From the NCBI RefSeq assembly GCF_000296695.1, contig NZ_BAFK01000004.1:171280-235279 (forward strand): DNA of 64,000 nt, given 5' to 3'. The translations under genes were made by a program, and so were the position numbers. Source of the stretch: Rheinheimera nanhaiensis E407-8 (GTDB lineage Bacteria; Pseudomonadota; Gammaproteobacteria; Enterobacterales; Alteromonadaceae). The notes below the pieces were generated by a model. That model ran no database searches, had not been told where the DNA came from, and saw only the letters and a program-made list of their open reading frames with translations. Of the stretch, positions 7,424 to 16,396 are shown one piece after another (positions within the stretch are counted from its first letter, which is position 1; every line of letters starts with the position of its first letter).

Positions 7424-9259
7424 ATGTCTGTCCGTTTTTTGCTCTGCGCCACCACCCTGCTGGCCACTACTGCGGCTATCGCCGACGATAACTATACCTA
7501 CGCCAACTATGCTGATGTGAAGGTGCAGCACCTGCATCTGGATCTTGCAGTTAATTTCGCTGATAAAGCCCTGACCGGCTTCGCCGATTTGCAGCTAAGC
7601 TGGCAAAACCAGCAAACTAACACTGTATATCTGGATAGCCGCGATTTAATCATCGATAGAGTGTACGCCAAGCGTGCCGATGGCCAATGGCAAAAAGTGG
7701 CGTTTGAGCTTAGCGCGCGCGATGCGGTGCTGGGCAGTAAGCTGACAATAACGCCCGGCTTTCAGGCGCAAACCCTGCGTATTTACTATAGCTCTACCGA
7801 CAAGGCCTCGGGCCTGCAGTGGTTAACGCCAGAGCAAACCGCCGGCAAAACCACGCCCTTTATGTTTAGCCAAAACCAGGCCATTCATGCCCGCAGCTGG
7901 ATCCCCATTCAGGACACGCCCGCAGTGCGTATGACCTACAGCGCCCGTATTCAAACCCCCGACAATGTACTGGCGGTGATGAGCGCACCAAACGATCCGG
8001 CCAGTGCCCGTGATGGTGATTATCAGTTTTTTATGCCACAGGCCATACCAGCGTATTTAATTGCTATTGCCGCCGGTGATTTGCAATTTAAAGCCATGAG
8101 TGAGCAAACCGGGGTTTATGCCGAGCCCTATATTTTGCAAGCCTCGGCGGAGGAATTTGCCAGCACTCAGGCCATGATCGACGCCACCGAACAGCTGTAT
8201 GGCGATTACCGCTGGGGCCGCTATGATTTGCTGATCTTACCGCCCAGTTTCCCCTTTGGTGGTATGGAAAACCCGGTACTGAGCTTTATTACCCCCACCG
8301 TCGTGGCCGGGGATGGCAGCCTGGTGAATTTAATTGCCCATGAACTGGCGCACTCCTGGTCAGGTAACCTGGTAACCAATGCCACCTGGCGCGACCTGTG
8401 GCTAAATGAAGGTTTTACCTCTTATGTTGAAAACCGCATTATGGAGCAGGTGTTCGGTACTGACCGCGCGGTGATGGAGCAGGCACTGTCGGTACAGGGT
8501 TTAAAAGACGAACTGGCGCATATGCCGGCTAATGACAGCATACTGCATATCGATTTACAGGGCCGCGACCCTGACGATGCGTTTAGTGGCGTGCCTTACA
8601 CCAAGGGCCAGCTGTTTTTAATGTTTCTGGAGCAAAAGTTTGGCCGCGACAAGTTCGACCCTTTTGTTAAACAATACTTTGACGACCATGCCTTTCAAAG
8701 CCTGGATACCGCCCGCTTTGTGGTATACCTTGAGCAACAACTGCTGACCAAGTACCCCGGCATAGTGTCACTGGACGAGGTAAAGCGCTGGATTTATCAG
8801 CCTGGCTTACCTGAGGATACGCCAGAGCCACAATCTGATGCTTTTAATCAGGTGCAGCAGCAAGCCAATGGCTGGTTAGCCGGCGCAGCGGCCTTAAGCA
8901 GCTTGCCCACTGATAACTGGACGGTGCACCAGTGGCTGTATTTTATTAATAACCTGCCGCTTAGCATTACCCCCGAGCAACTGGCCGAGCTGGATGCCAC
9001 CTTTAACCTGACATTATCAAGCAACAGTGAAATTGCCCATGCCTGGTATTTACTGGCACTGAAAACCGGCTATCAGGACATTGCCGCCCCACTGGAGCAG
9101 TATCTGATTAACATAGGCCGGCGTAAGCTGATTATTCCGCTGTATAAACAGCTGGCCAGCACGCCGGAGGGCCTAGCCTTTGCCCGTGCCGTGTATGAAA
9201 AAGCCCGGCCGGGCTATCACCCACTGGCGCAAGGTACTGTGGACGAGCTATTAAAGTAG
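7424..9259 (+). CDS. Exported M1-family metallo-aminopeptidase
   Basis: A 611-residue zinc aminopeptidase related to aminopeptidase N and leukotriene A4 hydrolase. It has a signal peptide (about 1-20, [17 protein letters not shown]), the exopeptidase motif GGMENP (about 277-282), and the zinc site HELAH (306-310) with the third ligand E329 in LWLNEGF. The last 150 residues look like the helical C-terminal domain of the LTA4H-like subgroup, matching its length better than the longer PepN type. It should trim N-terminal residues from peptides in the periplasm. A stem-loop follows the stop. It is divergent from selD with about 120 bases between. Confidence 0.9.
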   Translation: MSVRFLLCATTLLATTAAIADDNYTYANYADVKVQHLHLDLAVNFADKALTGFADLQLSWQNQQTNTVYLDSRDLIIDRVYAKRADGQWQKVAFELSARDAVLGSKLTITPGFQAQTLRIYYSSTDKASGLQWLTPEQTAGKTTPFMFSQNQAIHARSWIPIQDTPAVRMTYSARIQTPDNVLAVMSAPNDPASARDGDYQFFMPQAIPAYLIAIAAGDLQFKAMSEQTGVYAEPYILQASAEEFASTQAMIDATEQLYGDYRWGRYDLLILPPSFPFGGMENPVLSFITPTVVAGDGSLVNLIAHELAHSWSGNLVTNATWRDLWLNEGFTSYVENRIMEQVFGTDRAVMEQALSVQGLKDELAHMPANDSILHIDLQGRDPDDAFSGVPYTKGQLFLMFLEQKFGRDKFDPFVKQYFDDHAFQSLDTARFVVYLEQQLLTKYPGIVSLDEVKRWIYQPGLPEDTPEPQSDAFNQVQQQANGWLAGAAALSSLPTDNWTVHQWLYFINNLPLSITPEQLAELDATFNLTLSSNSEIAHAWYLLALKTGYQDIAAPLEQYLINIGRRKLIIPLYKQLASTPEGLAFARAVYEKARPGYHPLAQGTVDELLK

Positions 9260-9286
9260 CTTTGTAGCATTAAACCGTGCTGATCT

Positions 9287-9328
9287 AAAACCTGTTGTTA
9301 GCGTAATGGCTGGCAACAGGTTTTATTA
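9287..9328 (+). terminator. Stem-loop terminator after the M1 peptidase
   Basis: AAAACCTGTTG (9287-9297) pairs perfectly with CAACAGGTTTT (9314-9324) around a 16-nt loop, with a short T-rich tail. It probably ends transcription of the aminopeptidase gene 28 bases upstream. Confidence 0.65.
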
Positions 9329-9338
9329 TGAGTAGCCC

Positions 9339-9467
9339 ATGCAAAAACTGTTTTATGACGGCAGCTGCCGGCTCTGCCGGCGCGAAATTAAAGGGCTGGT
9401 GAAAAAAGCTTCTGCCTACTGGGCAGCGAAACGCAGCCACTGTAGCAACGGCGATTGCGCGGTATAA
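9339..9467 (+). pseudogene. Remnant of a DUF393 (DCC family) thiol-disulfide protein
   Basis: A short open frame, ATG to TAA, of 42 residues beginning MQKLFYDGSCRLCRREIKGL. The YDG-x-C-x-x-C-x-x-EI start is the hallmark of DCC (DUF393) proteins, normally about 110-140 residues. After about residue 24 the similarity stops and the frame ends. The following 90 bases before DUF3429 hold no recognisable remainder in any forward frame. I read it as a deleted or frameshifted gene; an expressed micro-protein cannot be excluded. Confidence 0.5.
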
Positions 9468-9558
9468 GCATGCGCCGGCGTACTGTACTGGTGGGAATAT
9501 TAACCGAACAAGAGCGGATGTCACTGCTTTTGCAGGCAGCCGAAGTGGAGACCACAGC

Positions 9559-9990
9559 ATGAGACTGATCAAGCTGCTGGGTTACGCCGGCCTGATCCCG
9601 TTTGTGGTGTTGCCGCTACTGTATGCCACACCGATGTGGCTCAGCCAGGCGACAATATTGGCGCTTTATCAGCTATACAGTGCGCTGATTTTAGGCTTTA
9701 TGGCCGGAGTATTCTGGCCGGTGCTACACAGCAACACGGCAAGCCAGGCCAAAACCGAGCGGTTGGCGCTGGCAGCGGTGGCTTTCCCGGTACTAAGCTT
9801 TGTGGCGCTATTTAGTGCACCTGAGTATTTTTTGCCGGCGCAAGCCTGCTTGTTTGTGCTGCTGCGTTTAACCGAATACCGGCTGGGCCTGAACCGGCAA
9901 TACGCCGGCCCTTATCGCAGCTTACGAAATCAGCTGACGTTGGTTGTGCTGGCCAGCCATGTATTGTTGTATTTTTTGGCCAGTGTCTGA
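9559..9990 (+). CDS. DUF3429 family small membrane protein
   Basis: A 143-residue, very hydrophobic protein with about five membrane helices. It has the family pattern LLGYAGLIPFVVLPLL at the N-terminus, then YSALILGFMAGVFW and a final YRSLRNQLTLVVL helix. The function of the family is unknown. It follows the DCC remnant by about 90 bases, and DCC and DUF3429 genes are commonly found close together, which supports the view that the pair was once intact here. Confidence 0.75.
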   Translation: MRLIKLLGYAGLIPFVVLPLLYATPMWLSQATILALYQLYSALILGFMAGVFWPVLHSNTASQAKTERLALAAVAFPVLSFVALFSAPEYFLPAQACLFVLLRLTEYRLGLNRQYAGPYRSLRNQLTLVVLASHVLLYFLASV

Positions 9991-10042
9991 TGTGTTAACA
10001 GCGGTTAAGTGCGTATCCCTGCTGACTATCTAGCAGCCAAAG

Positions 10043-12556
10043 TTAACTTAACGGGCTGTGCTCGTCTATCCAGCGGGCCGTTTCGGCAGCGGCTGCCGGT
10101 TTGGCAAACAAATACCCCTGATAACAATAGCAACCACTTTGACGCAACAGCTCGTACTGCGCCTGGGTTTCTACCCCTTCTGCTATCAGTTTCATGCCAA
10201 AAGTGTTGGCAATACCAATGATGGCCTCTACGATTACCCAGTCGCGCGGTTTGCCAGAGCTGGCGCTACGGACAAAGTACTGGTCGATCTTTACTTCATC
10301 AAACGGCAAGCGTGATAAATAAGACAGCGACGAATAACCGGTGCCAAAGTCATCCATGGAAAACCTGACACCCAACTGTTTTATTTGCTGCATGCGGCTG
10401 ACCGCATCGTCAAGATCAGCCAGGATCAGGCTTTCGGTTAACTCTAACATGAGTTGCTCTGGCTTAAACTGATACTGGCTTAAGCACTGCTGTACCTGTG
10501 CAATAAACTCCGGTTGATAAAACTGCCGTGCACTGATATTGACCGACATGATCAGCTCGCGCAGCTTCGGTTCACTCTGCCAGCGCTGCAATTGAGCACA
10601 AGCTTGCTGCAACACCCAATGGCCGATGCTGTCAATCTGGCCGGTTTCTTCGGCCAGCGCAATAAAGCGGGCCGGTGACACATAGCCCAGCTCTGGGTGT
10701 TGCCAGCGCAGCAGCGCTTCTACCCCTACCACTTTGCCACTATCAGTTAACTGGGGCTGGTAGTGTAATTCGAACTGCCCGGCCGCCAGCGCCGCCGCTA
10801 AAGCAAGCTCCAGCTGATAGCGCTGCTGAATTTCTGCTGTCATAGCCGGGTTAAAACACACCTGGCTGTTACTGCCCAGCGCTTTAGCATGTGACAGCGC
10901 AATAGCGGCTTGTTTTAATAACTCATCTGACGAAGCGCCGGGCTGCGCCAGGCAGTATCCGATGGATACCGTACAATGATACTGATGCTGCTGAATATCA
11001 AATGGCTGCTGCATTAACTGGCGCAGTGCGCTGCATTGTTGCTCAGCCTTGGGCTCCAACTCACCGGACAACGCGCCAGGTAGCAGCATAACAAACTCGT
11101 CACTGCTTAAACGGCCACAGTAAGCATTTGCCGGCGCTGCCACGCGTAGCCGCTTTGCCATTTGGATCAGCAACTGATCTCCGGCCTGATGGCCCTGGGT
11201 ATCGTTTAAGCGTTTAAACTGGTCAATATCCAACAGGATTACCGCCACAGCGCTGTGCTCAGTTGCCTCGTCACACAGTTGTTGCAGCTGCTGCTGAATT
11301 TTGCCACGGTTAAAAAGGCCGGTCAGGCTGTCAAAGTAAGCCAGTTGCTGAATTTGCTGCTCGGTAGCTTTGCGCGCCGTTACATCAGTAATAAAGCCAC
11401 TCCAGCTTACGCCGCCCGGGTCACGCTGCGGCTGGGCATTACCCAGCATCCAGCGTACCCTGCCGCTACTATCTTGCACGCGGTACTCGTGATACCACAG
11501 GCTGAGTTGCTCTGCCGAGCGATAAACCGATTGCAACATCGCATCCCGATCATCCGGATGAATCGCCTTCAGTGCCGGTAAGGCATCCTGCTTTGCCTGT
11601 TCAGGCGAGATACCATAAATATCGCGGATCGCCTCGCTGGCATAAGGAAAGCTAAAATGGCCATCGTTCGCCAGCCTGAACTCGTACACTAATCCTGGCA
11701 CGCGGGACGCTATGCCCTGCAGCCGCAGCGCCAGCTGCTGCGTTTGCAACATGGCCTGATAACGGCTTTGCTCGGCATCCAGCACCCGGCGGCGCATTAA
11801 CACTGTAATGGTCGCCAGCAGCAAGATGGTCACAGCCACCACCACCGCCAGGGTACCCAGCGTTTGCTTACTCATTACCCTGCCGCCCAAACCATACACC
11901 TGCTCGGCGGGCAAAAATACGGTAGCGTGCATGGCAACATAGTGCATGCTGGCGATCGCCATCCCCATCACCACCGAGCTGATAAACTCCAGCAACAGTT
12001 GGTTAGCCAACCAGCGGTTTAACAGCGGCCGCACCGACAGCGCCAGCGTTGCCAACAATACCGCTACTACCACCGACAGCACAAACAGCAACGGCTGATA
12101 CAGCCGCTCTGCCTGCATCACCATCGCCGCCATACCGATATAATGCATACAACCAATACCGGCGCCCATCAGCACACCACCACGCACTATGGCCAGCGGC
12201 CGCTGCACACCGGCGGCCACCACTTTAAGCGTGACAAAGGCTGCAGCAATGGCCGGCAGTACCGACAGCAACGTCAGGCTTAGCTGATAACTCACCTCGA
12301 CCGGTAGCTGAAGCGACATCATGCCGGTAAAGTGCATGGCCCAGACCCCCAGCCCCATCGCAACCGAGCCACTGCTTAGCCATAAACGGTATGACAAACT
12401 ACTGACGGCCTGTTGCATTAAATGGCGGTGACTAAAACTGGTGTAGGCGGCCAGAATGGCAATCAGCAACGACAGCAGCACCAGCGTACCAGTGTGCTGC
12501 CCCTGATACGCCTGCGATAAGTCCGTACTGTTGGTGGTAAAAGCAAGTAACGACAT
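10043..12556 (-). CDS. MHYT-PAS-GGDEF-EAL cyclic-di-GMP phosphodiesterase (degenerate GGDEF)
   Basis: An 837-residue membrane signalling protein. The N-terminus (about 1-250) has seven helices with three MHYT-type repeats (MHFTGMM, MHYIGMA, MHYVAMH), thought to bind a metal and sense a diatomic gas. A PAS/PAC segment (about 280-395, HPDDRDAM) follows. The GGDEF domain reads GRLSSDEF at the signature, so it is probably not a cyclase but may bind GTP or be silent. The EAL domain is complete: VEALLRW, ELTES, DDFGTGYSS, KIDQYFV and IAEGVET. The net activity should be c-di-GMP hydrolysis. It stands alone between DUF3429 and an aldo/keto reductase. Confidence 0.9.
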   Translation of the reverse strand: MSLLAFTTNSTDLSQAYQGQHTGTLVLLSLLIAILAAYTSFSHRHLMQQAVSSLSYRLWLSSGSVAMGLGVWAMHFTGMMSLQLPVEVSYQLSLTLLSVLPAIAAAFVTLKVVAAGVQRPLAIVRGGVLMGAGIGCMHYIGMAAMVMQAERLYQPLLFVLSVVVAVLLATLALSVRPLLNRWLANQLLLEFISSVVMGMAIASMHYVAMHATVFLPAEQVYGLGGRVMSKQTLGTLAVVVAVTILLLATITVLMRRRVLDAEQSRYQAMLQTQQLALRLQGIASRVPGLVYEFRLANDGHFSFPYASEAIRDIYGISPEQAKQDALPALKAIHPDDRDAMLQSVYRSAEQLSLWYHEYRVQDSSGRVRWMLGNAQPQRDPGGVSWSGFITDVTARKATEQQIQQLAYFDSLTGLFNRGKIQQQLQQLCDEATEHSAVAVILLDIDQFKRLNDTQGHQAGDQLLIQMAKRLRVAAPANAYCGRLSSDEFVMLLPGALSGELEPKAEQQCSALRQLMQQPFDIQQHQYHCTVSIGYCLAQPGASSDELLKQAAIALSHAKALGSNSQVCFNPAMTAEIQQRYQLELALAAALAAGQFELHYQPQLTDSGKVVGVEALLRWQHPELGYVSPARFIALAEETGQIDSIGHWVLQQACAQLQRWQSEPKLRELIMSVNISARQFYQPEFIAQVQQCLSQYQFKPEQLMLELTESLILADLDDAVSRMQQIKQLGVRFSMDDFGTGYSSLSYLSRLPFDEVKIDQYFVRSASSGKPRDWVIVEAIIGIANTFGMKLIAEGVETQAQYELLRQSGCYCYQGYLFAKPAAAAETARWIDEHSPLS

Positions 12557-12650
12557 ACAGCCACTTAATGATGAATTGACATAAGTATCAGCTTAGCCCA
12601 GCCACATCTGCAGCGAAATATGGCCAGGCGGCGCTGGTGTGCGGCCAAGG

Positions 12651-13703
12651 CTAAAATGGCGCCGGGTATTGCTGGAGAAACTGCGTTAAATCGTCCAGCA
12701 CCTGTGCTGACAAAGGCTGGGCAAAGGCGGCGATATTTTGTTCAAGTTGCGCCATACTGGTGGCCCCAATAATGGTTGAGGTAACCCCCTCGACCTGATT
12801 AACCCAGGCTAATGCCAGCTGCACCGGCGCCATGTTGTGCGCGGCAGCCAGCGCAACAAAGGCCGCTATCGCCTGGTTCGACTGCGGCGTATCACGAAAC
12901 AAGCCATTGCGCTGCAGCATACTCCAGCGCGAGCCGGCCGGCCGTGCACCACCAAGGTATTTACCACTTAGCGCGCCGCCGGCCAGCGGCGACCACGGCA
13001 GATAGGCAATATTTTCATGTACACATTGCTCAATTAAGTAGGGCCAGTCTTTGCTGTGCAGCAGACTAAACTCATTCTGAATCGACACCATGCGCGGTAC
13101 GTTGTGTTGCTTGCTAAGCTGCAGGTACTGGCTGATACCCCAGGGCGTTTCATTGGATACGCCACAAAAACGGATCTTACCGGCTTTAACGCAGTTATCC
13201 AGCGCCTGCAACAGCTCAAGCATTTGCTCAGTTTGTTCAGCGCGGCTCACGTCACTAAAACCAATGCGGCCGACCCGGTGCTTACCAAAATGCGGCGAAA
13301 CCCGGTTGGGCCAGTGCAGCTGATATAAATCGATATAGTCGGTTTGCAGACGCTGCAACGAAGCGTCTACTGCCTGCACTAAGGTAGCGGCTGTCATAGG
13401 CCCGCCACCACGGATATAAGACAGCCCACTGCCGGCCATTTTGCTGGCGATAATCAGCTTGCTGCGCCTGCCCGGATTGCGTTTGAGCCAATCACCAATA
13501 ATAGCTTCGGTGGCGCCATAGGTTTCGCTACTGGGCGGCACTGCATACATCTCAGCGGTGTCGATAAAATTCACGCCCTGCGCCAGCGCATAATCCAGCT
13601 GTGCATCGGCATCCGCCTGATTATTTTGACAGCCCCAGGTCATAGTGCCCAAACACACGCGCGATACCGCCAAACCACTGTGGCCTAAAACAGAAAACTG
13701 CAT
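12651..13703 (-). CDS. tas: Aldo/keto reductase, Tas-like
   Basis: A 350-residue NADP(H)-dependent oxidoreductase of the Tas (YgdS) subgroup. It opens with the typical LGHSGLAVSRVCLGTMTWG, then GVNFIDTAEMYAVPP (catalytic D and Y), the lysine in KLIIASKMAG, and LYQLHWP (catalytic His region). The NADPH-binding end contains ATSMAQLEQNI. The physiological substrate of the family is unclear. It is monocistronic, with about 95 bases separating it from the MHYT gene downstream. Confidence 0.85.
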   Translation of the reverse strand: MQFSVLGHSGLAVSRVCLGTMTWGCQNNQADADAQLDYALAQGVNFIDTAEMYAVPPSSETYGATEAIIGDWLKRNPGRRSKLIIASKMAGSGLSYIRGGGPMTAATLVQAVDASLQRLQTDYIDLYQLHWPNRVSPHFGKHRVGRIGFSDVSRAEQTEQMLELLQALDNCVKAGKIRFCGVSNETPWGISQYLQLSKQHNVPRMVSIQNEFSLLHSKDWPYLIEQCVHENIAYLPWSPLAGGALSGKYLGGARPAGSRWSMLQRNGLFRDTPQSNQAIAAFVALAAAHNMAPVQLALAWVNQVEGVTSTIIGATSMAQLEQNIAAFAQPLSAQVLDDLTQFLQQYPAPF

Positions 13704-13890
13704 GCTTAACCCTGTCAGACAGTAAATAATGGATGTTATACGTTAAACAGCCTGCTCAGACTATAGCAAGCAATAAAAAGCCGCGCGGCCGCCTTTTTTG
13801 TCACCACTGGATAACCACTGGCAAATAGGCTGGCGTTCAGATGATAGTTTGTAAGATAATCGCACCATCACCACTATCAGAGAGATAACA

Positions 13891-14301
13891 ATGCGCGTAT
13901 TAGTGAAGTTGGCACTGCTGGCTCTTTTTCCCCTGCTGGCTGCCTGCTCGGATACTCCGGGAGAACGTAAACTGGAGCAATTACTGCAACAGCAATTTGA
14001 ACAGCAACACCCAGGCCTGGTCGAGATTGAACAACTGGAAAAACTCAATGGTTGGACCGACAGCGACACCCGCTACACGGCAGAAGTGAGCTATCAGATC
14101 AGTTTTAATAAATCGTTCAAAGCCTACATGGACGAGCAAACGCAAAAACCGGGTAATCCGTTGGAAAAGATGGCCAGCGGCATGGCGGTTGGTTTACTAA
14201 AACTGCAATACGGTGATTTTAATGCCGGCGATGTGTATCAGGTAAAGCAGCAAAATCTGCAGCTGCGCCAGACCGAAAAAGGTTGGGCGTTAGCCGATTA
14301 A
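13891..14301 (+). CDS. Small hypothetical lipoprotein
   Basis: A 136-residue protein with a lipoprotein signal: MRVLVKLALLALFPLLAACS, lipobox LAAC with the acylated cysteine at residue 19. The mature part is polar and Gln/Glu-rich (KLEQLLQQQFEQQHPG), followed by a mixed domain that I do not recognise. Residue +2 after the cysteine is Ser, which favours the outer membrane. It has its own upstream region (190 bases to the tas start) and a strong terminator after it, so it is monocistronic. Confidence 0.7.
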   Translation: MRVLVKLALLALFPLLAACSDTPGERKLEQLLQQQFEQQHPGLVEIEQLEKLNGWTDSDTRYTAEVSYQISFNKSFKAYMDEQTQKPGNPLEKMASGMAVGLLKLQYGDFNAGDVYQVKQQNLQLRQTEKGWALAD

Positions 14302-14315
14302 CGCTCAGTGGCGGC

Positions 14316-14354
14316 AAAAAACAACGGCGGCCGATGGCCGCCGTTGTTTTTTTG
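14316..14354. terminator. Strong, probably bidirectional terminator
   Basis: ACAACGGCGGCC (14321-14332) and GGCCGCCGTTGT (14336-14347) form a perfect 12-bp stem with a 3-nt loop. It is flanked by an A run on the left and a T run on the right. It lies between the convergent lipoprotein gene and the OmpA-family gene, so it can serve both. Confidence 0.9.
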
Positions 14355-14397
14355 CTTATCAGTTGTCACTCAATGTCCACTCGTTTTAGCCAAGGCG

Positions 14398-14931
14398 TTA
14401 AAAAGCAACTTCCAGCTCTACCCTACGGTTAGCTGAGCGCCCTTCTTTGGTGCGGTTATCGGCAATAGGCTCAGCCGGGCCTCGGCCCTCGGCAACCAGC
14501 TGTGCGTCAGTTAAGCCCTGCTGTAATAAAAAGGTTCTAACCTGCTCGGCACGTTGTAATGACAACTTATTGTTGTAAGCCAACTGGCCTGAGCTATCGC
14601 TATGACCTACTACCGCCACCTGAGAAAATGGGCTGTTTTTTAACAGTTGCGCAATAGCAGTCAGTTGCTGCTGCAAGTTGTCGCTTAAGCTGGCACCATC
14701 ATGCGAAAACGCACTGATACCAGGAAAGCTCAGCTTTAACCGGCCGTCTGCTAATTCAGCGCTTTGCACGGCTGATAACGGCTGCAAGCGTGCCGCAAAC
14801 ACGGTTTGTGGCTTAGCGGCTTCAGCACTGACCGGTGCAGTTACTGTGTTACTGCTACTAGCCGCTGTGCTGGCACAGCCCGAGGTTAAAACGGCTGCAA
14901 CAACGGCAGCCAATAGAGATAAAGTGCGCAA
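14398..14931 (-). CDS. OmpA-family peptidoglycan-binding lipoprotein
   Basis: A 177-residue outer-membrane lipoprotein. The signal peptide MRTLSLLAAVVAAVLTSGC ends in a lipobox with C19. A Ser/Thr/Ala-rich linker follows, then an OmpA C-terminal domain (about 70-175) with the peptidoglycan-binding signature VVGHSDSSGQLAYNNKLSLQRAEQVRTF and NRRVELEV; the usual HTD motif reads HSD here. It should anchor the outer membrane to the cell wall, like Pal or YiaD. The upstream region is very AT-rich. Confidence 0.88.
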   Translation of the reverse strand: MRTLSLLAAVVAAVLTSGCASTAASSSNTVTAPVSAEAAKPQTVFAARLQPLSAVQSAELADGRLKLSFPGISAFSHDGASLSDNLQQQLTAIAQLLKNSPFSQVAVVGHSDSSGQLAYNNKLSLQRAEQVRTFLLQQGLTDAQLVAEGRGPAEPIADNRTKEGRSANRRVELEVAF

Positions 14932-15328
14932 AGTAAAACTCCGATGTTAGTGTTAAATAATGGCGCACACTCTAATGGTTTTAATAAAACAAATAAATAC
15001 TTTAAATTTACATTTTAAAAAAATAAAACCTCTTTATTTTTTTATTAAAAAACAACATTAACAAAGCCACCCCTTAGCGGCTGATAAGCCTAACCCGGCG
15101 GGGTTTTAGCGCCGGTATGATTGAACTTTCGCAGCAGATGCACTATGGTACGCCCATGCAACTACTTCATTTCTATTCAGCTGGCACGGCTGCGCTGTGC
15201 CGCACGCATAATATCGCTATCGCCTTCCATTCTTAGGCCGGTTTTGCCCTGCGCGAAACCGGCATAACAGCTTTTTCTTATCGTCATTTTTTCGGCATTG
15301 ATATGAGCTTTTATAAGGCGCAGCTAAC
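14932..15328. other. 397-base intergenic region with AT-rich promoter DNA and two hairpins
   Basis: No convincing gene. The first 130 bases (14940-15060) are strongly AT-rich with A and T runs, suited to promoter/UP-element use for the leftward lipoprotein gene. Two inverted repeats follow: CCGGCG/CGCCGG (15095-15100 / 15110-15115) and GCCGGTTT/AAACCGGC (15237-15264, 11-nt loop). A 26-codon open frame at 15156 has no ribosome site or recognisable product, and I do not call it. Confidence 0.5.
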
Positions 15329-15739
15329 ATGTATTTCTGCTATCCGAAAGTATCCAACAGCCCCCTGGCAAGCATTATTGCCGCACTGGCCTGCCAGCCG
15401 TTTTTACCTGTAGCCCCACTGGCATTAAACCGTGTGGTCCAGTTTATTGCCGATGACAACGGCCAAAGCCGGCTAAATAACGACAGCAGCTGTGTGCGTA
15501 TCGGCAGCTCGGTAGAGCTGAAAAACCTCGACACCAACGAGCAGGGCTGGCTACAGCTGGTTTATCCGCTGCAGGCCAGCTACCAACAGGGCCGGATTTC
15601 CGTGCTATCACCGCTGGGCCGGGCTTTATTAGGCCAGACCACTGAAGCAGATATCCAGCTGACGGTGCTCAGGCACAGGCTTCGGCTGCGGGTGCTCAGT
15701 GTTATTAATGTTCAACAACGTATGAAGAGGAAAACCTGA
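15329..15739 (+). CDS. GreA/GreB C-terminal-domain (Rnk-like) protein
   Basis: A 136-residue protein. Residues about 55-125 show the Gre-factor C-terminal fold also found in Rnk: a strand with VRIGSSVELKNL, then LVYPLQASYQQGRISVLSPLGRALLGQ. This parallels LVYPKDANGSGDKISILAPVGSALLGL in the next gene. The N-terminal 50 residues do not match the Rnk coiled coil. Its stop overlaps the rnk start (TGATG), so the two are translationally coupled. It may have arisen by duplication; the role is unknown, but binding to RNA polymerase is the family expectation. Confidence 0.7.
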   Translation: MYFCYPKVSNSPLASIIAALACQPFLPVAPLALNRVVQFIADDNGQSRLNNDSSCVRIGSSVELKNLDTNEQGWLQLVYPLQASYQQGRISVLSPLGRALLGQTTEADIQLTVLRHRLRLRVLSVINVQQRMKRKT

Positions 15740-16143
15740 TGAAAACTCCTGATATAACGCTCTCTACTACCGATTTTGAGCGGCTGGACAAATTACTTGC
15801 CGGTTTAACTGAAGGTACCCTTGGTTATGACAGCTTAAGCCAGGAGCTGGAGCGCGCCATTTTGGTTGAGCCTGCAAAGCTGCCAGCAGATGTCGTTAGC
15901 ATGAACTCGACAGTACGTTTTCGCCTGGCCAACGGCAAACAGAGCACGCTAACCCTTGTCTATCCAAAAGATGCAAACGGCAGTGGTGATAAAATTTCCA
16001 TCCTGGCACCGGTGGGCAGCGCCTTACTGGGGCTTAAGTGCGGCGATACCATTAACTGGCCATTGCCCGGCGGTGATATGTCGACCATCACCGTCGAAGA
16101 GGTGTTGTATCAACCTGAACGTGAGGGCGCTTTTCATCGTTAA
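15739..16143 (+). CDS. rnk: Regulator of nucleoside diphosphate kinase Rnk
   Basis: A 134-residue Gre-factor-like protein known to bind RNA polymerase in E. coli and linked to nucleoside diphosphate kinase levels. The N-terminal short coiled coil (LSTTDFERLDKLLAGLTEG) is followed by the C-terminal domain with VSMNSTVRFRL, LVYPKD, SILAPVGSALLGL and LYQPEREGAF. Its length matches Rnk (136 in E. coli). It is coupled to the upstream Gre-like gene. Confidence 0.9.
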   Translation: MKTPDITLSTTDFERLDKLLAGLTEGTLGYDSLSQELERAILVEPAKLPADVVSMNSTVRFRLANGKQSTLTLVYPKDANGSGDKISILAPVGSALLGLKCGDTINWPLPGGDMSTITVEEVLYQPEREGAFHR

Positions 16144-16154
16144 CCCCGCCGCCG

Positions 16155-16190
16155 CGATGCCCGGCTGTCAATCCCTACAGCCGGACATCG
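16155..16190 (+). terminator. Stem-loop after rnk
   Basis: CGATG and CCGGCTGT (16155-16168) pair with ACAGCCGG and CATCG (16177-16190) across an 8-nt loop. There is no strong T run, so termination is uncertain; it may instead protect the 3' end of the rnk message. Confidence 0.5.
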
Positions 16191-16396
16191 CCGCAAAGCC
16201 ACTAAAAAGAATCAAAATTTTCGATTAACCTTATCGGTTTAATTCACATACAGCTATTAAAATCTTGCTATACACTTTTCTTGCTGTGACGTTTAGCAGT
16301 ATTGACCTAAGCTTGTTGTGCCGCAACGGGCAAAGGCGTGCTGCGACTGTTAATAACAAAAACACATTAACCAGGTAAACGATAAGGAAGCAGACA

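Noticed and set aside
15156..15236. 26-codon open frame before the Gre-like gene
   Set aside because: No ribosome site, no recognisable product, and it lies between two hairpins.
16201..16396. OxyR site upstream of katG
   Set aside because: Only a weak CGAT/ATCG dyad near 16221-16235 is visible; it does not match the four-tract OxyR pattern.
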